Of a stretch of DNA of 13,908 nt, positions 1-5,887 are shown in pieces. Position 1 is the first letter of the stretch; every line of letters starts with the position of its first letter. Under the pieces are notes generated by a model that did not search any database, was not told where the DNA came from, and saw only the letters and a list, made by a program, of their open reading frames with translations. Origin of the DNA: JANMEX01 sp043744175. Its GTDB lineage: Bacteria > Pseudomonadota > Alphaproteobacteria > Rhizobiales > Rhizobiaceae. Location: assembly GCA_043744175.1 (NCBI GenBank), contig JAYTVD010000173.1, positions 1-13,908 on the forward strand, written 5' to 3'. The translations under genes were made by a program, and so were the position numbers.

Positions 1-139
1 GGGTTCAACACCCAGCGGATATCCCTTCCGCCAGCAAAGCACCGGCCGTTGCCACAGACACTTGGATCATGAATTCCGTGTCCCCGTTGCAACGAGCAAA
101 GGGATTATGCAGGAGGTTTGGGAGGTGGGGATAGAATTG

Positions 140-156
140 GTGGAAATAATTTCCAC
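140..156. repeat. Perfect 17-base palindrome, operator-like
   Basis: GTGGAAATAATTTCCAC is a perfect inverted repeat with 8-base arms around one central A. The centre is too tight for a good RNA hairpin and no T-run follows, so it reads more like a binding site for a dimeric repressor than a terminator. No gene start in the window lies next to it, so its target is unknown. Confidence 0.45.
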
Positions 157-221
157 ATTTTACAATATGTCATAATATCAATTGGATAGGGGCGAACAAT
201 TACGCGTTTACCGCAACACAT

Positions 222-252
222 CGTGGATAAAGTCAAGGAATAGCTATCCACA
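222..252. repeat. Inverted pair of DnaA-box-like 9-mers
   Basis: TTATCCACG (minus strand, 222-230) and CTATCCACA (plus strand, 244-252) face each other. Each differs by one base from the classical DnaA box TTATCCACA, and together they form a 7-base inverted repeat, GTGGATA...TATCCAC, with a 15-base spacer. The pair lies just beyond the stop codon of the DUF2726 gene, so a transcription-end hairpin is the alternative reading, although no T-tract follows on either strand. The same 9-mer CTATCCACA occurs in the ssb leader (5805-5813, minus strand). DnaA binding is an inference from similarity only. Confidence 0.3.
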
Positions 253-273
253 ATCTAAGCTACAAGCCCGATT

Positions 274-954
274 TCACTGCAAAGGCGGGGCCAAATTTGT
301 TTTTTCGAGCAATCCAAAGCGAAGCCTGATCGAATGTGGCGTATCGTGATGTGTGAAGCGCTCAACGCGATACCCCACGCCGGTCAATAGGCTATCTCTC
401 TCACTATCGGCTGTGCTTCGATGCCCGAGGCCATCATATTCGATTACCGCAAGGACGCTCAAATCCAATTTTTTGCAGGCAACAAAATCAACATATTTGG
501 CATTGAATTTAGAACGAACCATCTGTTGCCAATAAGGGCGTGAAATCCAAGAGGCGTGAGTCATCAGAGCGTTGAACGAAACCTGAGGAAAAATGTGGCA
601 ATCAGTCAGTATCTCGCTCAATAGTCGAAAAAACCTTTGCTCGCTTAAGTTCAGAAGGTTCTTTGATTCAAAATTATTCCTATTTTTTATGCGCACTTTT
701 GTGCTTAATTTTGTCGAGTCTGTTGGCAAGAAACGTTTGTTACTCTCAAAATCAATTACATTACCATCTCTGCCAGCGTCACTATTTATATTGTAATTGC
801 CTTTGCGAATGGTGTTTTTTAATCTGGAATCAAAATTCCGGCCAATAATTAAATAATCCAACAAATATTGTAGCATTAGAAAAAAGAAAACTACAAACAA
901 CAGCAGCAATATGAGATACGCATTGTTCTTCACAATAAATTCGACCACTTCCAT
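274..954 (-). CDS. DUF2726 membrane-anchored protein, PD-(D/E)XK-like
   Basis: 226 residues from the ATG at 954. This start has GGAG 8 bases upstream. Longer in-frame starts (ATG at 1014, TTG at 1023) are less likely because those first 23 codons are the DUF72 relic's DNA read in another frame. Residues about 9-35 form one strongly hydrophobic segment, so the protein is probably anchored in the inner membrane with its C-terminal domain in the cytoplasm. A low-complexity Asn/Lys/Asp-rich linker follows. From about residue 104 the DUF2726 pattern appears: SEQRFF, then VDFVAC with D156, then AVIEYDGLGH with E172, D174 and H178, and an R-D pair near residue 186, followed by a strand and VERF. This D...ExD layout resembles restriction-endonuclease-like folds, but nuclease activity for the family is inferred, not established here. 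The gene is AT-richer than the core genes, suggesting acquisition. Function unknown. Confidence 0.75.
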   Translation of the reverse strand: MEVVEFIVKNNAYLILLLLFVVFFFLMLQYLLDYLIIGRNFDSRLKNTIRKGNYNINSDAGRDGNVIDFESNKRFLPTDSTKLSTKVRIKNRNNFESKNLLNLSEQRFFRLLSEILTDCHIFPQVSFNALMTHASWISRPYWQQMVRSKFNAKYVDFVACKKLDLSVLAVIEYDGLGHRSTADSERDSLLTGVGYRVERFTHHDTPHSIRLRFGLLEKTNLAPPLQ

Positions 955-964
955 CTTCAATTCT

Positions 965-1146
965 CCATGAATTGTGAAAGGCGATAAGGCTAAAGGTAGA
1001 ATAATATTTGCCATTGACCTCAATAGATTTTAGCTTGGACGCCGCGAATGCAAGGTGTTTGGTGTTAGCCAATTGTCAGGATAAAATGTGCCTTCCCATG
1101 GCGCGAAGGTCCAACCGCCAATACCGGAGCGAATAGTGCCTGTCAT
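965..1146 (-). pseudogene. DUF72 (YecE-like) gene relic: frameshifted, truncated
   Basis: An ATG at 1146 sits 7 bases behind a strong GGAGG. It begins a frame reading MTGTIRSGIGGWTFAPWEGT then FYPDNW, the typical N-terminus of DUF72 proteins. That frame then runs into a stop at about 1030. In the neighbouring frame the family sequence continues as HLAFAASKLKSIEVNGKYYS followed by TF. One missing T near 1072 (AATTGG where AATTTGG would read on) explains the switch. Family similarity fades after about 965, where the DUF2726 gene begins, and the remaining roughly 200 codons expected of a DUF72 protein are absent. It lies 26 bases behind brnA. This is a dead gene fragment, good evidence of a past insertion or deletion here. 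Confidence 0.75.
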
Positions 1147-1172
1147 GGGAATGCCTCCAGCGTTTGATTGTG

Positions 1173-1505
1173 TTAGTTATTGGACTTCAGCTTGAGCGAT
1201 TCAACCATTTTTTCACGCAATATTTCGTTCAAACGCGATTGGTAGCCTTTGCCCTGTGACTTTAACCAATGTAGCACATCACTATCCACCCGAGCAGTGA
1301 TCTGTTGCTTCATAGGCTTGTAAAAACCGCCACGTACAGCTCTTGCCAATTGTTCATCTGTTAGCTCGGGAATGTCGCTAAAGTCGATTTCGTTGTCTGG
1401 TTTGGATGCAAGAGCCTTTAGCTCAGCCTTCTGGACTTCGCTTAATGGCGGGAGATTGTTTAGGTCGATGCTATATCGGACAGTTTTATTGGTATCTGTT
1501 TTCAT
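1173..1505 (-). CDS. brnA: BrnA antitoxin
   Basis: 110 residues. Antitoxin of the BrnT/BrnA type II system: it binds and neutralises the BrnT ribonuclease and, as a complex, represses its own promoter. The N-terminal half (about 1-58) is the toxin-binding region, with the acidic NEIDFSDIPELTDEQL stretch. The C-terminal part (about 62-103), FYKPMKQQITARVDSDVLHW through GKGYQSRLNEILREKM, has the ribbon-helix-helix pattern of the family (BrnA_antitoxin). The ATG at 1505 was chosen because it has AAAGG 8 bases upstream and starts at the family N-terminus; longer frames read back through brnT. It overlaps the end of brnT by 20 bases, so translation is probably coupled. Toxin first, antitoxin second is the usual order for this pair. 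Confidence 0.88.
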   Translation of the reverse strand: MKTDTNKTVRYSIDLNNLPPLSEVQKAELKALASKPDNEIDFSDIPELTDEQLARAVRGGFYKPMKQQITARVDSDVLHWLKSQGKGYQSRLNEILREKMVESLKLKSNN

Positions 1506-1794
1506 AATGACGCCTTTCTTTTGGTGAGGCCTTTCTCGCCGAAATAATTCTGATGACCTCAACTGCCGTGTCTTCGGTTTCTTCATCACGCGACACAAAT
1601 GCAACAAGTAGAAACAGTGAACCATCAACGAGGCCCCACGCTTGCCAACGCATTTCGCCATTTTCAATTCGATCTTGTTTTATCGTTACAAATGGATCTG
1701 CGAACACGCGCGAAGCGGTTTGGAAAGTTAATCCGTGCTTTGCACGATTTGAGAGGTTCTTGGCCTCATCCCATTCAAAGATCGTTTCGATCAT
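1486..1794 (-). CDS. brnT: BrnT toxin (RelE-fold ribonuclease)
   Basis: 102 residues from the ATG at 1794 (a TTG two codons upstream is also possible). BrnT is a toxin of the BrnT family (formerly DUF497) that cleaves RNA and halts translation under stress. The family signature is complete: FEWDEAKNLSNRAKHGLTF at the N-terminus, VFADPF near residue 31, a D...R core, and at the C-terminus IRIISARKASPKERRHYENR, which carries the conserved Arg, Ser and Arg residues and the final Tyr. Length is normal (about 90-105), and no truncation is seen, so the pair is probably active. There is no recognisable Shine-Dalgarno sequence and the likely promoter abuts the start codon, so a leaderless mRNA is possible. 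Confidence 0.9.
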   Translation of the reverse strand: MIETIFEWDEAKNLSNRAKHGLTFQTASRVFADPFVTIKQDRIENGEMRWQAWGLVDGSLFLLVAFVSRDEETEDTAVEVIRIISARKASPKERRHYENRYQ

Positions 1795-1800
1795 GGACAA

Positions 1801-1830
1801 TATATAACTACAAAATTATAATTATTTCAA
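1801..1830 (-). promoter_or_regulatory. Candidate brnTA promoter with palindromic operator
   Basis: On the minus strand TTGAAA (1825-1830) is followed after 17-18 bases by TTATAT/TATATA (1801-1807), a plausible -35/-10 pair. The spacer contains the perfect 10-base palindrome AATTATAATT (1814-1823), a natural place for the BrnT-BrnA complex to bind, since the family autoregulates. Transcription would begin within a few bases of the brnT ATG. AT-richness alone could produce such matches, so this is tentative. Confidence 0.4.
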
Positions 1831-1850
1831 GGAACGGATTGGAAATAAAA

Positions 1851-1940
1851 TCAATTGTCCGTCTCGATGCGCTCTAAACTCAGCATATAATATGTTGGTA
1901 AGCGATTGGCGCGCGCACCTTTCAAAATTTTATCCAAATA
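1851..1940 (-). pseudogene. Detached C-terminus of the cyclotransferase gene
   Basis: Directly behind the TAA that ends the cyclotransferase ORF, in the same frame, the sequence reads YLDKILKGARANRLPTYY and then eleven more residues to a TGA at 1851-1853 (29 codons in all). This is the C-terminal helix pattern usual in the family (YL..I..GA...GLP..Y). It shows that the gene was longer and that one codon (probably AAA or GAA) became TAA. Without readthrough it is not translated. Confidence 0.7.
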
Positions 1941-2336
1941 TTAGCGGTTTGGTTTTCCATCAAAACCCTCCTGTGGAACCGCTATGTATGTAAATGCAGA
2001 TATAGCGCGGTCAGCGTCTGTGCCATAACAATAGACCGTCACGGGTATTTTGTTATACGAGTTTTTTGATGCCTCCCGCCCTTTCTTATACCCCTCATTC
2101 TTGTTTAAATTAAACACATCTCGGGGTGTCAATTCGAACAACACCCCCCAAAGATTTTTGTCGGACGCCGACTCAATGCTAGCAACAGCGCAACCTCTGT
2201 TCCGTGAAAAGCGTGGAAAAGACAATTCGTAGTTTGGAAGATACGCAGACCCAATAATTTTTGCATCAGGACATCTTTCAAGCATTTGGTCCCTATCCAT
2301 GTTTGACCCATAAGCAAAGTAAAGTAGCTCAGTCAT
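1941..2336 (-). CDS. Gamma-glutamylcyclotransferase-like protein, truncated
   Basis: 131 residues. Members of this fold (GGCT / AIG2-like) convert gamma-glutamyl amino acids, or glutathione-type peptides, to 5-oxoproline. The N-terminus YFAYGSNM (residues 6-13) is the substrate-binding loop of the family. Glu81 in NKNEGY is at the place of the catalytic acid. The strand-rich barrel continues through VTVYCYG and FTYIAVP. The ORF then ends with a TAA just before the family's C-terminal helix, which is still encoded in frame behind the stop (1851-1940). The product may be partly functional, inactive, or rescued by readthrough. The ATG lies 3 bases after the uvrA stop, with CGGAG inside the uvrA end as ribosome binding site, so it is translationally coupled to uvrA and probably shares its SOS transcript. 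The exact substrate cannot be told. Confidence 0.75.
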   Translation of the reverse strand: MTELLYFAYGSNMDRDQMLERCPDAKIIGSAYLPNYELSFPRFSRNRGCAVASIESASDKNLWGVLFELTPRDVFNLNKNEGYKKGREASKNSYNKIPVTVYCYGTDADRAISAFTYIAVPQEGFDGKPNR

Positions 2337-2339
2337 AGT

Positions 2340-5261
2340 TCACTCCGCCGCCATCGCACGCTTCCCCGGCTTTCTCGCCAGCAAATCCTTCAAAAACTTC
2401 GCTGTATAAGATCTCGGCTCGTCAAGAATATCTTCCGGCCTGCCAACGGCAACAATCTCGCCGCCGCCATCGCCGCCTTCGGGGCCTAGATCGACGATCC
2501 AGTCGGCGGTTTTGATGACTTCAAGATTATGCTCAATGACGACGACGGTGTTGCCCTGATCGACCAGCTCGTGCAGCACTTCCAGCAGCTTGGCCACATC
2601 GTGGAAATGCAGGCCTGTGGTCGGCTCATCCAAGATATAGAGCGTGCGGCCGGTGGCTTTGCGCGATAGTTCTTTGGCGAGCTTAATGCGCTGCGCCTCG
2701 CCGCCGGACAGCGTTGTGGCTTGCTGGCCGATGTGGATATAGCCGAGGCCGACTTGCTTGAGCGCATCGAGCTTATCACGCACCACGGGCACTGCGGCGA
2801 AGAAATCGACGCCTTCTTCCACGGTCATATCCAATACATCGGCAATACTTTTGCCTTTGAAAACCACATCCAGCGTTTCGCGGTTGTAGCGCTTGCCGTG
2901 GCAGACATCGCAAGTGACATAAACATCCGGTAAGAAATGCATCTCAATTTTTATGACGCCATCGCCCTGACACGCCTCGCAGCGCCCCCCTTTGACGTTG
3001 AACGAAAAGCGGCCCGGCTGATAGCCACGCGCTTTGGCTTCCGGCAGGCCCGCAAACCAATCGCGTATAGGTGTGAAAGCACCGGTATAGGTCGCCGGAT
3101 TGGAGCGCGGGGTGCGGCCAATTGGCGATTGGTCAATGTCGATGACCTTGTCGATAAATTCCAGACCCTCGATGCGGTCATGCTCGGCTGGATGTTCGCG
3201 CGAGCCCATGATGCGGCGGGACGCTGCGGCGAACAGCGTTTCGATGAGAAATGTGGACTTGCCACCGCCGGAAACGCCCGTGACCGCCGTAAAGCAGCCC
3301 AGCGGGATTTCCGCCGTGACATTTTTCAAATTATTACCACGCGCGCCAACAACCTTGATGCGCTTGGCCTTATTGATCTTGCGCCGTTCGGACGGGACAG
3401 GCACAGCAAGTTCGCCGGTGAGGTATTTGCCGGTGAGCGAATTTTTATTGGCCATAATATCGGACGGAGAACCCTTGGCGATAATCTCGCCGCCGTGCAC
3501 ACCAGCCGCCGGGCCGATATCCACCACATAGTCGGCAGTGAGGATGGCATCCTCATCATGCTCGACGACGATCACGGTATTTCCCAAATCGCGCAAATGG
3601 CGCAGCGTGACGAGCAGGCGCTCATTATCGCGCTGGTGCAGGCCGATGGATGGCTCATCCAGCACATAAAGAACACCAGTTAAGCCGGAGCCAATCTGCG
3701 AGGCAAGCCGAATGCGCTGACTTTCACCACCAGAGAGCGTGCCTGAATTGCGCGACAGGGATAGATATTCAAGGCCGACGTCATTCAAGAAACGTAAGCG
3801 GTCTCGGATTTCCTTGAGGATTCGAGGTGCAATTTCGGTTTGCTTGGCGTTGAGATGGTTTGGCAGATCCGCAAACCATTGCACGGCATTTTTAATAGAG
3901 AGATTGGAAACCTGACCAATGTGACAGCCATTGATCTTAACCGCCAGGGACTCCGGCTTCAGGCGGAAGCCAAGGCAGGCGGGGCAGGGCGTCGCCGACA
4001 TATAGCGCTCAATATCTTCGCGCGACCATGCGGAGTCAGTCTCTTTCCAGCGACGCTCCAAGTTAGGAATGACGCCTTCGAAGACTTTGGTCGTTTTATA
4101 CGAGCGCAGGCCATCATCATACTGAAATGCAATTTCGCGGCTGCCGGTACCATATAATATTGCCTTTTGGGCGTCTTCGTTTAGATCGCGCCAACGGTCG
4201 CCAAGCTTGAAGCCATATTCCTTGGAAAGCGCTTCCAACGTTTGCGTATAGTAAGGCGAGGTGGATTTTGCCCATGGCGCAACCGCGCCTTCGCGTAACG
4301 ATACGTGATCTTCCGGCACGATAAGATTGGGATCAACGGCTTGCTTTGAACCCAAACCATCGCAAGTGGGACAAGCACCGAAAGGGTTGTTGAATGAAAA
4401 CAGCCGGGGCTCGATCTCGGCAATTGTGAAGCCGGATACGGGACACGCGAATTTTTCTGAAAACAACAGCCGCTCGTGCGTCTCGTTTTTGGATTTGTTC
4501 GCGCCTTCTTCTGAAGTATCGCCAGCGGCGAGCGGCCTATCTGCAAACTCCGCCACGGCAATGCCATCTGCAAGGCGCAGCGCGGTTTCCAAGCTATCGG
4601 CAAGCCGCGCCTTCATGTCATTGCGCACGACGACACGGTCCACCACCACATCAATGTCGTGCTTAAACTTTTTATCGAGCGCCGGAACCTCAGACATTTC
4701 ATAGAAAACGCCGTCAACTTTGACGCGCTGGAAACCCTTTTTCTGCAGCTCGGCCAGTTCCTTCTTAAACTCACCCTTGCGGCCGCGTGAAATGGGAGCG
4801 AGCAAAAAGAGCCGCGTGCCTTCTTCTTGTTCCAGTACCCGGTCCACCATCTGGCTAACGGTCTGGCTCTCGATCGGAAGTCCCGTGGCGGGCGAATAGG
4901 GAATGCCAACTCGTGCGAACAGCAAGCGCATATAGTCGTGAATTTCAGTGACCGTGCCGACCGTCGAACGCGGATTTCGCGATGTAGTTTTCTGTTCAAT
5001 TGAAATAGCCGGCGACAGACCATCAATTTGGTCCACATCCGGCTTTTGCATCATCTCAAGAAATTGCCGCGCATAAGCAGAAAGGCTTTCGACATAGCGC
5101 CTTTGGCCTTCGGCATAGATCGTGTCAAACGCCAATGAAGATTTACCGGAGCCAGACACACCGGTCATGACAATCAGACTGTCACGCGGTAAATCCAGAT
5201 CAATATTCTTCAAATTATGCTCGCGCGCGCCGCGAATGGATAGAAATTTGTGGTCAGCCAT
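2340..5261 (-). CDS. uvrA: UvrA, excinuclease ABC subunit A
   Basis: 973 residues, full length. UvrA dimers find bulky DNA lesions in nucleotide excision repair and load UvrB. Two ABC ATPase modules are visible: Walker A GVSGSGKSS (34-42) and GVSGGGKST (662-670), signatures LSGGESQRIRLA (509-520) and LSGGEAQRIKLA (851-862), each followed by an LDEP Walker B (534-537 and 877-880). The C-terminal zinc finger is complete (C761, C764, C784, C787). The N-terminal one is not: C273, C297 and C300 are present but position 276 is Ser (CPVS). I believe this is common in alphaproteobacterial UvrA. The start ATG at 5261 fits the family N-terminus MADHKFLSIRGAREHNLKNI; its ribosome binding site (GCGGA) is modest. 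A LexA box in the promoter (5396-5410) points to SOS control. The cyclotransferase gene follows in the same direction after 3 bases. Confidence 0.98.
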   Translation of the reverse strand: MADHKFLSIRGAREHNLKNIDLDLPRDSLIVMTGVSGSGKSSLAFDTIYAEGQRRYVESLSAYARQFLEMMQKPDVDQIDGLSPAISIEQKTTSRNPRSTVGTVTEIHDYMRLLFARVGIPYSPATGLPIESQTVSQMVDRVLEQEEGTRLFLLAPISRGRKGEFKKELAELQKKGFQRVKVDGVFYEMSEVPALDKKFKHDIDVVVDRVVVRNDMKARLADSLETALRLADGIAVAEFADRPLAAGDTSEEGANKSKNETHERLLFSEKFACPVSGFTIAEIEPRLFSFNNPFGACPTCDGLGSKQAVDPNLIVPEDHVSLREGAVAPWAKSTSPYYTQTLEALSKEYGFKLGDRWRDLNEDAQKAILYGTGSREIAFQYDDGLRSYKTTKVFEGVIPNLERRWKETDSAWSREDIERYMSATPCPACLGFRLKPESLAVKINGCHIGQVSNLSIKNAVQWFADLPNHLNAKQTEIAPRILKEIRDRLRFLNDVGLEYLSLSRNSGTLSGGESQRIRLASQIGSGLTGVLYVLDEPSIGLHQRDNERLLVTLRHLRDLGNTVIVVEHDEDAILTADYVVDIGPAAGVHGGEIIAKGSPSDIMANKNSLTGKYLTGELAVPVPSERRKINKAKRIKVVGARGNNLKNVTAEIPLGCFTAVTGVSGGGKSTFLIETLFAAASRRIMGSREHPAEHDRIEGLEFIDKVIDIDQSPIGRTPRSNPATYTGAFTPIRDWFAGLPEAKARGYQPGRFSFNVKGGRCEACQGDGVIKIEMHFLPDVYVTCDVCHGKRYNRETLDVVFKGKSIADVLDMTVEEGVDFFAAVPVVRDKLDALKQVGLGYIHIGQQATTLSGGEAQRIKLAKELSRKATGRTLYILDEPTTGLHFHDVAKLLEVLHELVDQGNTVVVIEHNLEVIKTADWIVDLGPEGGDGGGEIVAVGRPEDILDEPRSYTAKFLKDLLARKPGKRAMAAE

Positions 5262-5385
5262 AGGGGTCCGCTACTCGAAACTAATCAAGCTCTCTATTTA
5301 GATAGTGAAGGCGCAATGTCGAGACCGCAACGCGCCTCCACTCACAATGATACACCGGAAACTGAGATATACTGACATGTGCAGA

Positions 5386-5410
5386 CTTATAAAAAGAACG
5401 TATATAGAAC
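5386..5410 (-). promoter_or_regulatory. uvrA promoter with LexA (SOS) box
   Basis: GAACGTATATAGAAC at 5396-5410 is an exact GAAC-N7-GAAC direct repeat (GTTC-N7-GTTC on the coding strand), the alphaproteobacterial LexA operator. Just downstream on the minus strand is TATAAG (5386-5391), a good -10 element, with TTGTTC as a weak -35 lying across the box at a short 15-base spacing. LexA bound here would block RNA polymerase. The resulting leader of uvrA would be roughly 110 bases. Confidence 0.8.
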
Positions 5411-5509
5411 AAAATGAAAAGTAAACCCCAAGTTTGGTGAAATACATTGTGATTAGGCAGAGTGAAACTGCCCTTGACGCAAGGTGAATTCGGGAGCATG
5501 TTTTGGGTG

Positions 5510-5710
5510 TCGCACAATTGGTGCCTCGAAATTTAGGAGCGGAGCCATGACGCCGCCAGAACAGATTTAGATGCGGGCTATACCCGTCTGATCACATCGT
5601 TGTTCCATTGTCGCCTCACAACAATGCAGGCGAAACTGCCTTGAAGAAGGAATAAATCTTCTGAGAGCCTCGCGTGCCCAATGAGCCGCGGGGCTCTATT
5701 TATTTTTAAG
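5510..5710 (+). ncRNA. Candidate structured RNA between uvrA and ssb
   Basis: No protein gene is credible here, yet the plus strand carries a series of inverted repeats: GCGG/CCGC (around 5540-5556), CGGG-ctata-CCCG (around 5573-5586), CATTGT/ACAATG (around 5606-5626) competing with TCGCCT/AGGCGA (around 5611-5633), AGAAG/CTTCT (5645-5662), and finally the terminator-like stem at 5664-5697 with a T-rich tail. A weak promoter may be TTGACG (5474-5479). The two overlapping middle stems exclude each other, as in a switch. An 8-codon ORF, ATG at about 5547 behind AGGAGCGGAG, lies inside. It could be a small RNA ending at the terminator or a fossil leader. The boundaries are guesses, and I do not recognise an RNA family. 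Confidence 0.35.
5664..5708 (+). terminator. Rho-independent terminator-like hairpin
   Basis: Left arm AGAGCCTCGCG (5664-5674) pairs with right arm CGCGGGGCTCT (5687-5697) over 11 positions with one G-U pair and a 12-base loop, followed by ATTTATTTTT. It points rightward, so it would end transcription coming from within the uvrA-ssb spacer and keep it from entering ssb. There is no coding gene upstream on this strand, which is why a small RNA is suspected. Confidence 0.6.
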
Positions 5711-5742
5711 CTAGGGCGCAGGCAAAGTGTGAATCACGGTCG

Positions 5743-5785
5743 TGTCATAATGTCAGTTGACAATTGCCATACGCATAAATAGAAC
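5743..5785 (+). promoter_or_regulatory. ssb promoter with TGTCA repeats at -35
   Basis: A perfect -35 TTGACA (5757-5762) is followed after 17 bases by TAGAAC (5780-5785), a fair -10 that overlaps the LexA box. The -35 is embedded in repeats: TGTCA at 5743-5747 and 5751-5755 (8 bases apart), and TGTCA-GT-TGACA (5751-5762) as a perfect inverted repeat, which could be an operator for a second regulator. Transcription would start near 5792. Confidence 0.6.
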
Positions 5786-5796
5786 AAAATAAGAAC
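5782..5796 (+). promoter_or_regulatory. LexA (SOS) box of ssb
   Basis: GAACAAAATAAGAAC is an exact GAAC-N7-GAAC repeat, overlapping the -10 and likely start point of the ssb promoter, a position where LexA would repress. ssb is a known LexA target in several alphaproteobacteria. Confidence 0.8.
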
Positions 5797-5811
5797 AAAA
5801 CTTCTGTGGAT

Positions 5812-5835
5812 AGCAAATTGTCACGCAGCAAATTG
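5812..5835 (+). repeat. Direct repeat in ssb leader
   Basis: AGCAAATTG occurs twice, at 5812-5820 and 5827-5835, 15 bases apart, inside the presumed untranslated leader of ssb. The first copy overlaps a DnaA-box-like CTATCCACA on the minus strand (5805-5813). The role is unknown; a regulator binding to one DNA face is less likely at a 15-base period. Confidence 0.4.
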
Positions 5836-5887
5836 CGTCCGCTTGGGTTAAGTTAAACTCAGTTTAGTGTTTTCGAGGGTTAAGATC

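Larger units (their letters stand above)
1..273. other. Left-edge stretch with no assignable gene
   Basis: I could not identify a gene here. On the minus strand a short frame (about 82 down to 1) stays open to the left edge without a convincing start or ribosome binding site; the plus strand has three short frames that all stop by about position 175. Any of these could be the end of a gene lying outside the window, but none reads like a family I know. The right half (about 130-260) is AT-rich and holds the two inverted repeats listed separately, so part of it is probably intergenic or regulatory. Confidence 0.5.

Noticed and set aside
955..1023. Longer N-terminus for the DUF2726 protein
   Set aside because: These codons are DUF72 relic DNA in another frame; the ATG at 954 has its own GGAG.
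1..2336. Prophage, integron, insertion sequence or CRISPR array in the accessory part
   Set aside because: No transposase, integrase, regular spaced repeats, terminal inverted repeats with target duplications, or tRNA-derived attachment site was seen.
2937..3683. 248-codon ORF on the plus strand opposite uvrA
   Set aside because: It lies wholly within uvrA on the other strand, has no family features, and its composition mirrors the uvrA codons.
5281..5517. 78-codon minus-strand ORF between uvrA and ssb
   Set aside because: It needs a TTG start without a ribosome binding site, has no coherent protein pattern, and runs across the uvrA promoter and LexA box.
5853..5867. CtrA-like site TTAA-N7-TTAG before ssb
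   Set aside because: It has one mismatch in a short AT-rich motif that is common by chance, and lies downstream of the likely promoter.
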